Source of the DNA: Channallabes apus
Taxonomy: Eukaryota; Chordata; Actinopteri; Siluriformes; Clariidae
DNA: 64,000 nt
Direction of reading: 5' to 3'
NCBI GenBank assembly: GCA_030522415.1
Contig: CM060113.1
Span: 1,758,559 to 1,822,558, forward strand
Numbering within the stretch: position 1 is the stretch's first letter; every line of letters starts with the position of its first letter. Position numbers and translations under genes: made by a program. This document shows positions 20,941 to 32,679 of this stretch, one piece after another. The notes beneath the pieces were generated by a model. That model did not search any database. It had not been told where the DNA came from and saw nothing but the letters and a program-made list of their open reading frames with translations.

Positions 20941-21775
20941 ACAATCGCTTTATGAAATATTTATGAAAACAAATATATTCTAAAACTTACCTGTGAATAT
21001 ACAATATTAAGTATAATTTTGGATGTAATTCTGTCTTCTCTTTGAGTTTTTTTTTAGCATGTTCAAATCAATTCACTAGTAAGCCTTAAATGAAAATTAT
21101 TAGAATCGTATCAGGTTTTTAATTTATATACAAGGGCCCAAAACATTTGTACACATTTCAACATGCCTCTCTTCTCATGGTCACATGATCATCAACACTG
21201 GTGCGACTATTTACATCTTTAGAGGAAACATAACACTACACACTGCTGCCATAATTCAATTCAAATTTTAAAAAGAGTGTGTAGGACAACTGTGTATACT
21301 GTACATGTTTTGGAATATATGGAAACATGACACTGGTTCCACAATGGTTCCACCATTTTTTTTAGCAATTTAAAATCTTGGCTTATTCATTCTTTAGCAC
21401 CAGTGTTTATCCTACAGAATAGTAATTTTGCAAAAAAAAAAAAAAGCTAAAATATTTCATATAATTTATCCTATAATAAAAAAAGCAACAAATAAATAAG
21501 TTGTAGAAAATACACTTGCTATATCACTATCAAATATTCACACTCTCACACTCAATCATAGCAACACTAGCCAATCATGGATATGTGGGATGCAGGTGAA
21601 AGGGGAGGATAGCACCTTCTTCTGAGAATGATATGACACTCCCTAACAATTTATGAGCAGCAGGTCAAAAAGGTCGGAAAGGTCAACTGGTGTCATGTAT
21701 CTTGGAGGAACAATGTGATAATCTTACAGTGATACTGTAGTTACTCTCTCTTGTTGGTGGTTGTTGCCTTGATGT
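20941..21775. other. AT-rich intergenic sequence
   Basis: No feature recognised. Confidence 0.4.
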
Positions 21776-22197
21776 CAGAGGTGTCAAGTACAAATACTTC
21801 GTTACCTTACTTAAGTAGAAATTTTGGGTATCTATACTTTACTGGAGTAATTATTTTTCAGCCGACTTTTTACTTCTACTCCTTACATTTTTAAGCAATT
21901 ATCTGTACTTTCTACTCCTTACAGTTTAAAAATAGCCTCGTCACTCTATTTTTATGATCAGAACGCCCAAATCCCCCCCCCACCCCTCCCGGTCGCATGA
22001 TAAGTACACGCACAAACCCCCCTCCCCCCCTCCCTGACGCATGATCAGAAAGCGAGACCTTAATGCTTTTTTCGCCCCTCACGGTACTTTTACTTTTATG
22101 CTTTAAGTAGTTTTGAAACCAGTACTTTGAAACTTTTACTTAAGTAAAAAGCTTGGGTTGATACTTCTACTTCTAAAGAAGTATTTTTGAACCCTAG
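21776..22197. mobile_element. Non-autonomous hAT-like element
   Basis: Left end CAGAGGTGTCAAGTAC and right end GTATTTTTGAACCCTAG are imperfect inverted repeats of the CAGAGGTG class typical of fish hAT elements. Subterminal ACTTAAGTA, TACTTTTACTT and TACTTCTACT words recur on both sides. It is ~420 bp with no transposase. Poly-C patches near 21975 and 22018 are internal. An 8-bp target duplication is not obvious. Confidence 0.7.
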
Positions 22198-22198
22198 T

Positions 22199-22203
<5 letters not shown>

Positions 22204-22281
<78 letters not shown>
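22204..22281. repeat. Poly-A run followed by (TA)n
   Basis: ~37 A then ~20 TA units, directly after the hAT end. Confidence 0.97.
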
Positions 22282-22285
<4 letters not shown>

Positions 22286-23141
22286 CGTTGGGAATCAGAT
22301 GACGTGTGCTGAAAGAGTTTTGTAGAAAAGACTGACTGAGAGTTTCCATCCATGTAATGATTGTGAAACAATTTTTAACATTTAGACAATGCAAACTGTA
22401 TTATTGGTAACATTTCCATATACGGACAAAGATTTTGTCTTTAGCAAATACACTTTTCATCGAAAGCAAGACTTTGTAATGGAAGTGACTTTGGCAGGAT
22501 AAAATGCTCATAAATTTTGTATCATATTGCATCGTACAGTACAGTAAATCACTGCTTTGACCCACAGTTCCATCACATCCTATTGGTGCTGAATAAAAAT
22601 ACACCGCTATTCACTAAAGAGCTAATGTAAAGGCATTATTTTGGATAAATCCTGTATTTATTATTAGCAGGACACAGAAGAAAAAAACCCTGTACCGATC
22701 GGTGCTCTGGGAATCTGTCTAAAGGGCGCTTTGGGTCTCTGCAGCGTTTTTACACATGAACAGGATAAACACACGTGCATATGGAGTGCTGTTTTTATTT
22801 CATCACTTATAACAAGCGAATAGGTTTCCCTCTGCTTATCCTCATTATTCACAAATCAAACGGCTGAAATCTGCATTAACTCAAAACAGCTCCACACAAA
22901 TGCTTATTAATCCCCGAAGAGCAATTCTGTTCAGAGTCAAAGGGAAAAAAAGAAAAACATACAAAGAAAAATAAGCTAAAATAGATCTTGAGCTGCAAAC
23001 TAACTTATTCATATCTGTGTTCATTAAAGCCTGCAGTTCTGTTTTATTTATCAAGAGAATAACTTCAGGAATTACTTATGTGGAAAAAAAAACAGGGACT
23101 GATCTCAACAAGTTTGAGGGTTTGTGATGTGATTAAAACAG
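22282..23141. other. Intergenic sequence
   Basis: No feature recognised. Confidence 0.4.
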
Positions 23142-23654
23142 TAACACATAGTACTTTGAAAAAATCTTGACTCCCTTCATTTCTTCATATTTAGTTCCCA
23201 GGAATTCTTGTATTGTTTAATTCAGGAATAGTTCTCCAGGCTTCCTGACAGACTTTTTTTTTGTCTCCGTGCTCAGTCCCGTCCCTGTAGGTACCTGATC
23301 AGTTTCAGAGGGATGTTTTGTGTTTGTTAAGCCACACAGTGACCACTGAATCATTCAAGCATAAACATCTAACATAAGTCCTGATCCAGTGAGAAACAGG
23401 TGGGGATGATGTCAGATGATCAGGTGGTGATTAGTTTACTGCTGATGCTGAATGCTGAGTGGGTGGAACAGACGAGAGGGGAAACGAGGTCGCTGTTACA
23501 TTAACAACCTCAAGCAGTTTCCAAATGGTATCTTTAGGCTCTTTGCAGCCTGACGCAGTAAAGTATGTGTTCCTATTTTTTTTTTTATCTACATCATTTA
23601 ATTTTATTTGATATGAAAAATTGAGGGGAGTCAAGTCTTTTACACAGTGCTGTA
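23142..23654 (-). mobile_element. Tc1/mariner-type internally deleted element
   Basis: The left terminus (TA at 23142-23143, then ACACATAGTACTTTG and ATCTTGACTCCC) matches the inverted right terminus (GGGGAGTCAAGTCTTTTACA ending at TA 23653-23654). The interior word CTCCAGGCTTCCTGACAGAC is one I recognise from a fish Tc1-like family. At ~510 bp the transposase is largely missing and no long frame survives. Confidence 0.65.
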
Positions 23655-24589
23655 TATTTTACAACATAATACATGTTGCATATTTAACTGTTGTATGCTA
23701 ATGACTAACTGTTCATTTCTGACTCATTAATTGGGCTGACATTTAGACTTATGAAGTCTCATTTAAGGTCCATATGTTGCATATGTATAATATATGCTAA
23801 TAAGATGACTTTTATATTAAACATTGATCAATCTGCATATAAGGATGGGTTCTCCCCTTTTTTGAGTTCTCTTGTTTCCTCCAGCAGTCCAAAGACATGC
23901 GCTGTAGGTGCTGTAGTGTTGCCCGTGTTAATGGATGGGTTATTCTTCTGCTTAATTTGTAGGTAGAAGTTATTTAATTTATAGTTATTTCTTTTCTTAA
24001 TTATTTTTTTATTTTAGATTAATTTAGATTAATTAGAATCTGTACAAATAAAATTTTATTGTCAAACTCAATCATTGTGAGTCATAAAAAAGAAAAAGCT
24101 TATTTGTTTGTTTGTTTGTTTGTTTGTTTGTTTGTTAAATTAGTTTTTCAGTTTTTAAAATCTGTACAAATAAAGCTGAAATAAATTTTTTCAGTGTTGA
24201 TTTTTGAGGAAAATTTGCTTGGGAAAGAGTTGAATAAAAATATATATTTAATTTCTTTTTTCAGAGAGTGTTAAAAAATAAAATGCTATTGAAATTCTGC
24301 AAAGGTCATTTTGATGGATCATTAAAATAAAAATCTACATTTGAAGTGATACATGGTGCTCTTAAAGAAATAAACCTCTAACAATTGTGTATTTGATGCA
24401 GCATGACATGATTTTAAAATACATTAAGGTTTAGAAAAGTAAACCGAGTTAAGATAAACAATTTGTTTTAATTAAATATAAATTAAACAATTGTCCTAAT
24501 TGTCCGTTGATGATAAAATACAAATATGTGACATTTAGTCGACCAGCATAATATTTCTTGTGTTAAATGTTCAGCATATATTTCACAAA
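23655..24589. other. AT-rich intergenic sequence with (GTTT)n
   Basis: A GTTT run at 24103-24136. Nothing else recognised. Confidence 0.5.
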
Positions 24590-24860
24590 TCCCTGTAATT
24601 CATATTTATTCATGCGCAATGCTAAAGGCGAGAAGGTTAATAACTCGGTAGAAATTAAGCCATAATACCAAATAACTGTCTTTTCCAAGCTGGTAATTAT
24701 CGTCATTGGTTTTTCTGTTTTGCTCGCGCAGGAATCGTATTTAGCCGTAAAAAATGGGACTAATGACTCTGAAGGAGGTTTTGAGCAGAACGGCTAATGA
24801 CAGGCTAACGTTTACGAGCGCTAAGCTAAACTGTGCTAGCAGCTGCTCATAAACTCAGCA
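24590..24860. promoter_or_regulatory. Candidate conserved non-coding element
   Basis: Complex sequence with many homeodomain-like cores (GGTTAATAAC, GGTAATTATCG, GGACTAATGAC, GGCTAATGAC) and CpGs, with no repeats and no coherent frame. One of the strongest enhancer-like textures in the window. Confidence 0.38.
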
Positions 24861-24873
24861 GTCTGTGGTTAGG

Positions 24874-24875
<2 letters not shown>

Positions 24876-24906
<31 letters not shown>
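24876..24906. repeat. (GA)n microsatellite
   Basis: Uninterrupted GA run. Confidence 0.97.
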
Positions 24907-24909
<3 letters not shown>

Positions 24910-25219
24910 ATGAAAGTGTTTAGGTCGGCAGTGTGTTAGCAGTGGATTGTGGACGATTAGCAAAAAGCGGACAGGAGGCTAAACGTGGATGTGACTACTG
25001 TAGCTAGCAAAGGCAGATAAAATAATTTGCAAACCAACTAGTTCAGTCAAAAACTACGTCTTGCCGTTCGAGATGAGATTCGAGTCCGTATCTCTCGTCT
25101 CACTCGCAATGAAGAACGATGACATTTAGGGTGTGTTTTTTCATTACTATTATTATTTATAAAAAATCATGATAAAGAAACTGAAACACGCTTCAGGCAA
25201 TAAATGTTAGATGTCTACT

Positions 25220-25221
<2 letters not shown>

Positions 25222-25263
<42 letters not shown>
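25222..25263. repeat. (CA)n microsatellite
   Basis: Uninterrupted CA run. Confidence 0.98.
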
Positions 25264-25269
<6 letters not shown>

Positions 25270-26329
25270 ACTAATTCTTCATAAACGACAAATAGATCTC
25301 TGTATTGTGTATCACTGAAAATGAAATGAGAAATAGTGGGAAGGACGGCGGTGATGTTGGAGAGGACGGAGAAGTCTCGTCTGAGTTATTACACACACCG
25401 AGGTGAGGTGTGATCCTGTTGCTAAGAAACTTGGCTAATACAAGCCCGGTATTGCTAATCTGGAAAAAATCCATGCATGCCTCCACATAATTTTGGCAGG
25501 ACGACCTGGAACTCCATTACACTCCTCATCGTCGCTCTGTTTTTCTCTGACGATCTGCCGAGTCTCCGTCTTTATCTCCCTGTAAGCCTCCTGGATCTGG
25601 GGGAAATATAGAAATGTAACACACTTTTTTTTCCTGCAGCTATATTCAGTCACCATGTTCATGCTCAATTTAAGAAGGATTACGGCGCCAAGGGAGAAAC
25701 CCGAAGAACTGCACGAGTGTCCTTCAGAGGAACAGGTCTAAATTTATAAAGGATAATAAATAAATAAAGAAAACATGTCCTGATTGATAGGCTTGAAGTT
25801 GCAGGTGATCTCCATAAACAACGGGATACAGATGAGCTCGCGATGAGGGTCCTTGTGTGTCACGGTGAATTGGCGAGAGGCAGGTTGCCCATAAATACTT
25901 GCATTAAAATGAGTTCTCTGTGATCATTAAGGGCCACTGAGACACCGCCACAGTGTAAACACTTAAAAGTTGCATGAAATCAACGATAAATATCGAAAAA
26001 AAAGATAGAGTTCAGATCAAATAGCTATCAAAATAAACATACCTGGTAAACAGATGCAACTTAGCATGTTACATAACAAATGTACCATATGCGTTATGGA
26101 GTGGGCGGGGTTAGTCATGCAAAGAAAATGCACATTATGCAAATGAGAAGCAATGCATTAATTCAGAGAGAAGTATAATTATACGGTTATAATAATAATA
26201 ATAATAATACGTAGAAATCACTCTTTAAACAGCACAGCAGTGTTGAGTTCTGGCCTCTGATTAGTTAGAAGCTGGTGATTAAATTCCTGACAGTAGCACA
26301 TGTTTATATTTATGTGCTCCTGTGAATAT
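25264..26329. other. Intergenic sequence
   Basis: Includes a short (AAT)n at ~26189-26208. Frames at 25271-25668 on minus have no recognisable product. Confidence 0.4.
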
Positions 26330-26600
26330 GAATATGAATGAATACACTTTCATTTCTATAGTAACAGCGTGTTCAAGAAATGTGGTGAAGTTTTCTGTAA
26401 GGAAACATCTGTGTGTATGAATAATGTGTTTGTAAGGAGTCTCCAGTGTCAGAGGTAAACGTGTAACTTCCCATATCTTCAGGACCGAGGAGTTTAGAGT
26501 TTACACTGACAAGCTGCTAGTTTTCTCTTCTTAACTTGAAAAGAGAGAATAAAGAGAGATGGGATTTGGGGCGAGTGTTTATAGCTGCTATAATGTCAGT
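26330..26600. repeat. Dispersed repeat family, copy 1
   Basis: Shares with 44135-44430, in the same orientation, the words TATAGTAACA, AAGGAGTCTCCAGTGTCA, GACAAGCTGC, AGAGAGAATAAAGAGA and CGAGTGTTTATA in the same order. Divergence is substantial. The family is probably a non-autonomous DNA element, but neither copy shows clear termini. Confidence 0.7.
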
Positions 26601-27000
26601 AAGCTTGTTGAAAGTAACATTGACTCTAAATGAACTGAAAGTCCACCTGAACGTTGTGGAACATCATCTACTCCAGGGCTGAAGGTGTGACGCCCTCATC
26701 TTTTATTTCTTACCCAAATTTAAGGCAGTTTTAATTAAACAGATGTAACTGGTCCGTTACTCTCTCCGTATCTCTCACTCCTCTATACAGACCTGGAAGC
26801 TGGTGAGTGTGTGGCGTTTCTCTGTTCGAGCTGAAGGTGAAGGTGAAAGCGCAGCGGGTCGTCAAACAGTAGAGTCATGATAGCGGGATCGTCTCGTCAG
26901 AACCGACCCGCGGTGAAAAAAGATTAGATTGTGAGAACAAAATTGCACATTGTGTCATCACGACCTTGAAAGGATGAGACATTGATTTTGATGTAGGTGT

Positions 27001-27002
<2 letters not shown>
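26601..27002. other. Intergenic sequence
   Basis: No feature recognised. It ends with several CpGs near 26840-26920. Confidence 0.4.

Positions 27003-27038
<36 letters not shown>
27003..27038. repeat. (TG)n microsatellite
   Basis: GT run. Confidence 0.98.
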
Positions 27039-27040
<2 letters not shown>

Positions 27041-27148
27041 AACTACAGTGTTTTCTTGGAATACACATTTTTTTCTCAGACTGAAGACTGATGTTGTTTC
27101 AGAAACACAGATTTAAAGTTCAATCGATACAACAAGAAACAAACCTCC

Positions 27149-27240
27149 TTCTCTCTCTCTCTCTCTCTCTCCCTCCATCTCTATTCCTTCATCTCTCCAT
27201 CTCTCTCTCTCCATCTCTCTCTCTCTCCATCTCTCTCTCC
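27149..27240. repeat. (CT)n-rich block
   Basis: CTCT and CCATCTCT words; low-complexity. Confidence 0.95.
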
Positions 27241-27419
27241 TGCTTGTTTACCGGTGCTGCAGCTGATTTGCTCGTCTCTCTGCAGTAAATGACTCTTAGC
27301 GCTCGGGATCGATACTCATCTGCACCGCGGCTGCTGCAGTGTCACTCCACTGGGAAAATCCATTTACTTTTACTCACCGTTCGTTTATTTTCGTTTATTT
27401 CAGGTTATCATAAGGTGTC

Positions 27420-27422
<3 letters not shown>

Positions 27423-27452
<30 letters not shown>
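27423..27452. repeat. (TG)n microsatellite
   Basis: GT run. Confidence 0.97.
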
Positions 27453-27455
<3 letters not shown>

Positions 27456-27708
27456 CAGAGAACATCAAGACGTATATCAAGACGAGATCATTGAGCTGTT
27501 TTAAAAAAATTAGGAGTCCAAGAGAGAGAGACATGACTGAGTCCAAGCTAAACTTTATTCATTTATTTATAATATATAATAAATATCATCTTTTAGACCA
27601 CCTGTACTCTAGAATAATTGTACAGCACAAATATTTACAAACCCATTGTTTCTGTTTTCTTATTTACTTAAAATGTCTTGTTTCATAAAAGAAAAAAAAA
27701 TACAGTTA

Positions 27709-27716
27709 CACACACA

Positions 27717-27792
<76 letters not shown>
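27709..27792. repeat. (CA)n microsatellite
   Basis: Long CA run with one CCC interruption near the left end. Confidence 0.98.
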
Positions 27793-27794
<2 letters not shown>

Positions 27795-27850
27795 TATTCA
27801 CTCACTACACACTGGCACCACAGAACTGGGATTAAAGTGATTAATAATTA

Positions 27851-28133
27851 TTCATTCATTCATTCATCTTCTATACCGCTTTATCCTGTGTTCAGGGTCG
27901 CGGGGGACCTGGAGCCTATCCCAGGAGACTCTGGGCACGAGGCGGGGTACACCCTGGACAGTGTGCCAATCCATCGCAGAGCACACACACACACATACAC
28001 ACCCAATCACACACTATGGTCAATTTGGGAACGTCAATTAGCCTAATCTGCATGTTTTTGGACTGTGGGAGGAAACCGGAGCACCCGGAGGAAACCCACC
28101 AAGCACGGGGAGAACATGCAAACTCGAGCCTGG
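27851..28133 (-). mobile_element. tRNA-derived SINE, minus strand, 5'-truncated
   Basis: Same family as 54963-55331: shared words include GGAGAACATGCAAACTC, CATGCAGATTAGGCTAA (minus sense) and TCCCAGGAGACTC. The tail is (TGAA)n in minus sense, seen here as a TTCA run at 27851-27866. The tRNA head is missing. It is flanked by a perfect 12-bp direct duplication GATTAATAATTA at 27839-27850 and 28134-28145, which fixes both ends and shows retroposition. Confidence 0.93.
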
Positions 28134-28198
28134 GATTAATAATTATAATTATTAATTATTATAAATGTTAGAAATGTGTTAAAAATATACAAGATTAT

Positions 28199-28203
<5 letters not shown>

Positions 28204-28243
<40 letters not shown>
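28204..28243. repeat. (TG)n microsatellite
   Basis: GT run. Confidence 0.98.
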
Positions 28244-28246
<3 letters not shown>

Positions 28247-28418
28247 AGCACAACTTTATTGCTTAACATTTTAAAATCACATGAACATCAGAATAAGCTA
28301 TTTTTGTGTATAATATATGACATATTTTATTATATAATATTTAATTTGTACAGATCAATGAAACCAATTACCTCATAATGTAACTAGTGTTAATTACTTA
28401 CTGTCTTCAGCATAACCC

Positions 28419-28419
<1 letters not shown>

Positions 28420-28451
<32 letters not shown>

Positions 28452-28468
28452 GTTATTATTATTATTGT
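28420..28468. repeat. (TTA)n microsatellite
   Basis: ATT run with one TTG interruption. Confidence 0.97.
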
Positions 28469-29941
28469 GTTTTATAGTTCTGATATTTCTGTCTTCATTT
28501 TGTTTGTGTGTGTTTGTTTGTGTGTGTATGTGTGTGTGCAAAGCCTCTGTGAGTAACATCATCTATCTGCTTAAATTTAAAATCAAGCAACTGCGTTAGG
28601 TTTCAAACATCCAGCTTCACACACATCACACACATTCCTCGAGTCTTATAAACCTTATTGTGCTGTAACAGACACACTGTAAAATCTGCTCTCTAATAAT
28701 TAAATAGCATTATTATTATAGACTTGTGTGTGTGTCCTGTGTTGTATGCGTGTGTGTGTGTGTGTGTCTTTTGCCACAGTTCTCCTTGTGCTCATGATGT
28801 GTCACACTTGCTTCCACGATATTTTTAGCTAACTCCAGAAAATCGCCTCTTAACGTCACCGGATAAGGACGGATTTTCCTGTAATCGCAGAGAATCACAA
28901 AATCCCAGAGAGATCAACAAACACAAACAAATCCAATGTGAAAGAAATTTAGCATCAGTTAATAAAGCCGTGATTATACAGAGGAAATAAAGCAGGTTAA
29001 CTCATTGTGTAAAGCCGCAGGAATATTGTTTAAAGTGGACGACGTTTTAAACATTCTAAAACGCAGAGAAGAATCGAGGATGAGTTTATTTACATCCTGA
29101 TCAATAGTCTGACGTGATCATTTGTCTGCAGTTTAATTAGTGCATAATATTTTATTATGATGTCATAAAATTATCATTCTGAGTTTCTAAATGATCTCAT
29201 TAGTGACAGGATGAATCATAAAAAAAAATCTGGTGCATCAAACTAAATTCTGCAGTTTTTTGAAATCAGAATTTCTGAAACAGATGGCTGGTGACATCAC
29301 AGGTGAGGAACCATGTACAAGTCGTAAAAAGAAGGAGGAGGAGAGAACGAGAGGAAGCAAATGAAAACAGGAAGTGAGCAAATAAGGAAACCGAAGAGCT
29401 GAAATAAAAAGGGAAAAAAAGTCAAGTGATGTAATATGAGAATTATTAATAAAATCCTAATAAATGGATCTTCTCTTTTCCCTGCTGATGACTCCAGTTA
29501 AAGATTTACATAAATAATCATATAAAAACTTTTTTTTTAATGTGGAACGTTTAGAAAACAATACATACTATTATTATTATTATTATTTTTAGTAGTAGTA
29601 GTAATTTATCTCAGATCATTTCATTTTTATCTTTTTGTTTGTTTCTGTAGGGAATAACACGAGTCTGTGTGTGCTGTTTGTGGAAAATAATCCAACGCAG
29701 TTCAATCCAATGATTTTAAATACTATGGAGATGATTAATTTCCTCCAACAGAACGTTGTGTTTCATTCCCTTTACACCACAGCAAATGAATGGCTACTAC
29801 AATTTTATATTAAATTTAACATATGACGCATTAAAGGTTTTAGCTTTTTATAGCTACATTTTATTTGAAAACAAAGTAGTTCATATTCTCTCTGTTAATT
29901 CTCTCTTGAAGACAAAAATCACAACATGACATGTTTGTGTA
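28469..29941. other. Intergenic sequence
   Basis: A TG-rich patch lies at ~28500-28540 and a (TG)n at ~28748-28768. The open frame at 29635-29826 has no recognisable product. Otherwise nothing identified. Confidence 0.4.
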
Positions 29942-30273
29942 CACTCAAAAAAATAACTCGTTGAATGAACATAATGAAATTATGGAAAGAATTTCCACCT
30001 GATTTAATGGCTTTCGTTCAGCATAAAGCAATTTTGTTGTCCCAACTTAATGTTTTTAGGTTCCGTCAAAGTAATGTTATTAGGTTCATTTAACTTATTT
30101 ACTACAGCTGCGTCCAACATAATTTAATACTGTTAACATAAATGAATAGGGTTGGTACAACAAATTTTTCAGTTGTAAATTAAGTTGATCCAACTCAAGT
30201 AAATTTAAATGTCAAGCCCTGGTCAACAGAATCCTGTGAAGGAAGGAAACAGACAAACGGGATAAAACAGAGA

Positions 30274-30279
30274 TTTTTA
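30274..30279 (-). terminator. AATAAA poly(A) signal (minus strand) in the inverted-repeat element
   Basis: The minus strand reads GGTGTAAAATAAAAATCTC here, ~140 bp after the candidate stop codon of the terminal exon. Confidence 0.35.
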
Positions 30280-30415
30280 TTTTACACCAGGAGCAACTTA
30301 CAAATGAGGTCTCAATTTGAAAAGATGTACTAAACATAAAACACCACAAATAAGTATTAATTAAAAAAAAAACACCAACAGAAACGTTTTGTACTTTATA
30401 ACTGTAGGTAGGTTA

Positions 30416-30490
30416 AATATGACCGTTAGATACGTTGGTCAGGAAACTCCTGAAGTCAGATGCAGACACACTTTCAGTCACAAACTCCTG
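30416..30490 (-). CDS. Candidate terminal exon in the inverted-repeat element (minus strand)
   Basis: On the minus strand the acceptor CTGTATTTTTTCACAG ends at ~30491. The next 24 codons are open in phase 0, beginning EFVTESVSASDF, and end in TAA at ~30416. The other two frames hit stops within a few codons. The segment has good coding texture for its length, but no matching first coding exon could be identified with confidence, and a 24-codon frame is weak evidence on its own. Confidence 0.3.
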
Positions 30491-30825
30491 TGAAAAAATA
30501 CAGAGATAGATATTCAATTAAAATTCATGATACTTAATTTAGCAAATGAACAATATTTATACTTTGTTCCTCTCGCTTCACAACTCATGAGAACAGACCG
30601 GAACCAGAACCGAACCGCAGATTAAGCACGCGCATATAACCGTCGGTATTTTAAGTGTGATTAAAAATACAAGAAATAACTTAAACTAAAATAACGTGAC
30701 TAAACATCGCTAAACAACAGGTGACATTTATGTTCAGTATTTCGTTTCTATTTAGAAAGATGGAAATTAATTCCTGCTGAACTTTTTCACACGACCCGCC
30801 AACGTTTGTCTTCTCTGTGTTCTCT

Positions 30826-30870
30826 TCTCGCGATGTCTTCTCGCGATATTTCCGGTTTTGCTATTTCCGG
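30826..30870 (-). promoter_or_regulatory. Promoter-like cluster: two TCTCGCGA and two ETS-like sites
   Basis: TCTCGCGA at 30826-30833 and 30839-30846, and TTTCCGG (CCGGAAA on minus) at 30849-30855 and 30864-30870. Both motif classes are known from CpG-type, TATA-less vertebrate promoters. They lie ~340-380 bp upstream (minus sense) of the candidate terminal exon, in an otherwise AT-rich mobile element. Confidence 0.5.
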
Positions 30871-31060
30871 TTTTCATAGTGACAAGATCTCGTTGGTTTA
30901 TCTCAACATGATTGAATCTAGTACATGTTAAGTTGTTGAATTTCATGCAAATACAACATAACTAATTCATGTTTAGCTTGGAAACATGAAATTATTATGT
31001 ACAAAACACATATTACATTTTAGTACATGTAACAGGTAGCCATGTTCATTTTTTTGAGTG

Positions 31061-31439
31061 CATACGGAGTGTCTGCTTATGAAGTCCTTATGAATGAATA
31101 CATGTTTTCCATAAGATGCAGAAGATTTCAGTCACACATTTTAAATCCATTCATGTGGGGTGTCTAATGTCCAAGTCTTCTATAAAATGATTTCAATTTG
31201 CATAAAATTGGTTACGTTTTTAAAAAAGAATTATTTTATTTATAGTAACAGTTGCCGATTGTTGGCTTTGTGCGCTCCTGGTTAGTTCAACTGTAGTAAA
31301 GCATCAGTCAAAACCCAATTAAACAGATTTTTGTCTGTTATAAATTATTTGTGTTGCTTCTTTCTTTAAAGAAAGTTTTACTTTATCTTCAGTTTTTTTA
31401 TTTTATTAATTTTAATTGATTACATTTACAACAAATTCC

Positions 31440-31444
<5 letters not shown>
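31061..31444. other. AT-rich intergenic sequence
   Basis: No feature recognised. Confidence 0.4.

Positions 31445-31493
<49 letters not shown>
31445..31493. repeat. (TG)n microsatellite
   Basis: GT run. Confidence 0.98.
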
Positions 31494-31494
<1 letters not shown>

Positions 31495-31496
<2 letters not shown>

Positions 31497-31800
31497 GGAG
31501 TGTTCCTGACTCCTCAGGCTGTAATAAACAATCTGAGTGTACAGTAAGTGTAATTACATAGTCGTTTCTGACCCACGCTTTTATTTCTCCGCATTAAGAC
31601 GCCATTTAGTGTCGAATACGTGATTTTTATTTTTGTTCTCCAGAATCATGTCATGTCTGTCAGCGAGGACTTTGAGGACTTTTCCCTCATAATGACCTTC
31701 GACTTCAAATCAAAGAAAGCATGAGGCTGAACTTTCATATAAATATAAAACTGGCTGTTAATTATTTCAGCCCTGGAGGGTTAAACAAACTGCAGACTGG
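31495..31800. promoter_or_regulatory. Candidate conserved non-coding element
   Basis: Complex sequence (GGCTGTAATAAACAATC, AAGTGTAATTACATAG, GCTGTTAATTATTTCAG words) without repeats. Texture-based call. Confidence 0.33.
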
Positions 31801-31954
31801 AAGAGAGGAGAAAAGAACAGAAGAGAAGAGAGCAGGGTTTTTTTTTTCTTTTGCAGATTTACCGGGATTTAGCTCGGCCGGTGTGGAGGTGCGATGTGCA
31901 GAAGGAGAGACGGAGCAAACGGCAAAAACAGCCTCAGGCAGCCGGCGGAGGATT

Positions 31955-32042
31955 TGACCTGAAAGAGAGAAAGAGAGAGAGAGAGGAAAAGAGAGAAAGA
32001 GGGGGAAAAACTTCTTTCCCACAGTCTCCAGGTTTGTCTTTC

Positions 32043-32073
<31 letters not shown>
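31955..32073. repeat. GA-rich tract then (TG)n
   Basis: GAGAAAGAGAG-type purine tract 31960-32010 and GT run 32044-32073. Confidence 0.93.
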
Positions 32074-32419
32074 GCTAAGTTCTGGGTGATAAGTGCATGA
32101 AGCGGTGAACAATGCGATCCCTGTGCGGCTGCTTTAGCTCAGCTTTCACCCACAAAATTAAACAAATAATAATAATTATGAACAACAGAAACGAGCGCTG
32201 AGCCGATCATTAGAGCGAGTCACGCTAGGCCTCTGTGAAGTGAAGTGAAGCCGATTAAAGGACAGTTTTCCATAAACATCGTCTGTGTTTGTTGTTGGAA
32301 GTTGAGTGGTGTTACACAGTAATCTCCAGAACGTCTGAAGTGCGCACTGCGCCGATTTCCCACACGGTCTATTAAGAGTTCAGAGCCGAGGACACAAAAT
32401 AAACACAATTCTGTTGTTT

Positions 32420-32600
32420 GGCTGCTAAAATCTGATCGTTAGACATTCCGAGTGTCCTCTTTACCCCAATTAATCATCTTTATTCTCAACCCAATTTCCC
32501 CCATCGCACAATTTACACTGTCTAATTTCAGGCCGCACCTCCTACCTGAGTCTGACGATCAGCAATTCAGGAGTTTAAGCTGCAAGTTTATTTGAGACAT
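32420..32600. promoter_or_regulatory. Candidate conserved non-coding element
   Basis: Pyrimidine-leaning but complex sequence with CCCAATTAATCATC, CACTGTCTAATTTCAG and CGATCAGCAATTCAGG words and no repeats or open frame. Confidence 0.35.
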
Positions 32601-32679
32601 TGAACATCTCCATGTATACTGAACCAGAGACCCAGGGCTAATAAAGCTTATTAGGTTTAGGTTTTGATATGAACCAGAC

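Larger units (their letters stand above)
29942..31060 (-). mobile_element. 1.1-kb inverted-repeat element carrying a gene-like cassette
   Basis: CACTCAAAAAAAT at 29942-29954 is exactly mirrored by ATTTTTTTGAGTG at 31048-31060, giving 13-bp terminal inverted repeats. No transposase frame is present. The arms are AT-rich (AACATAATT, GTTAACATAA words). The middle differs: on the minus strand it has, in transcriptional order, paired ETS-like and TCTCGCGA motifs (30826-30870), an acceptor with a short open terminal exon (30490 down to 30416) and AATAAA (~30279-30274). A target-site duplication is not clear and the superfamily is unassigned. Confidence 0.65.
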
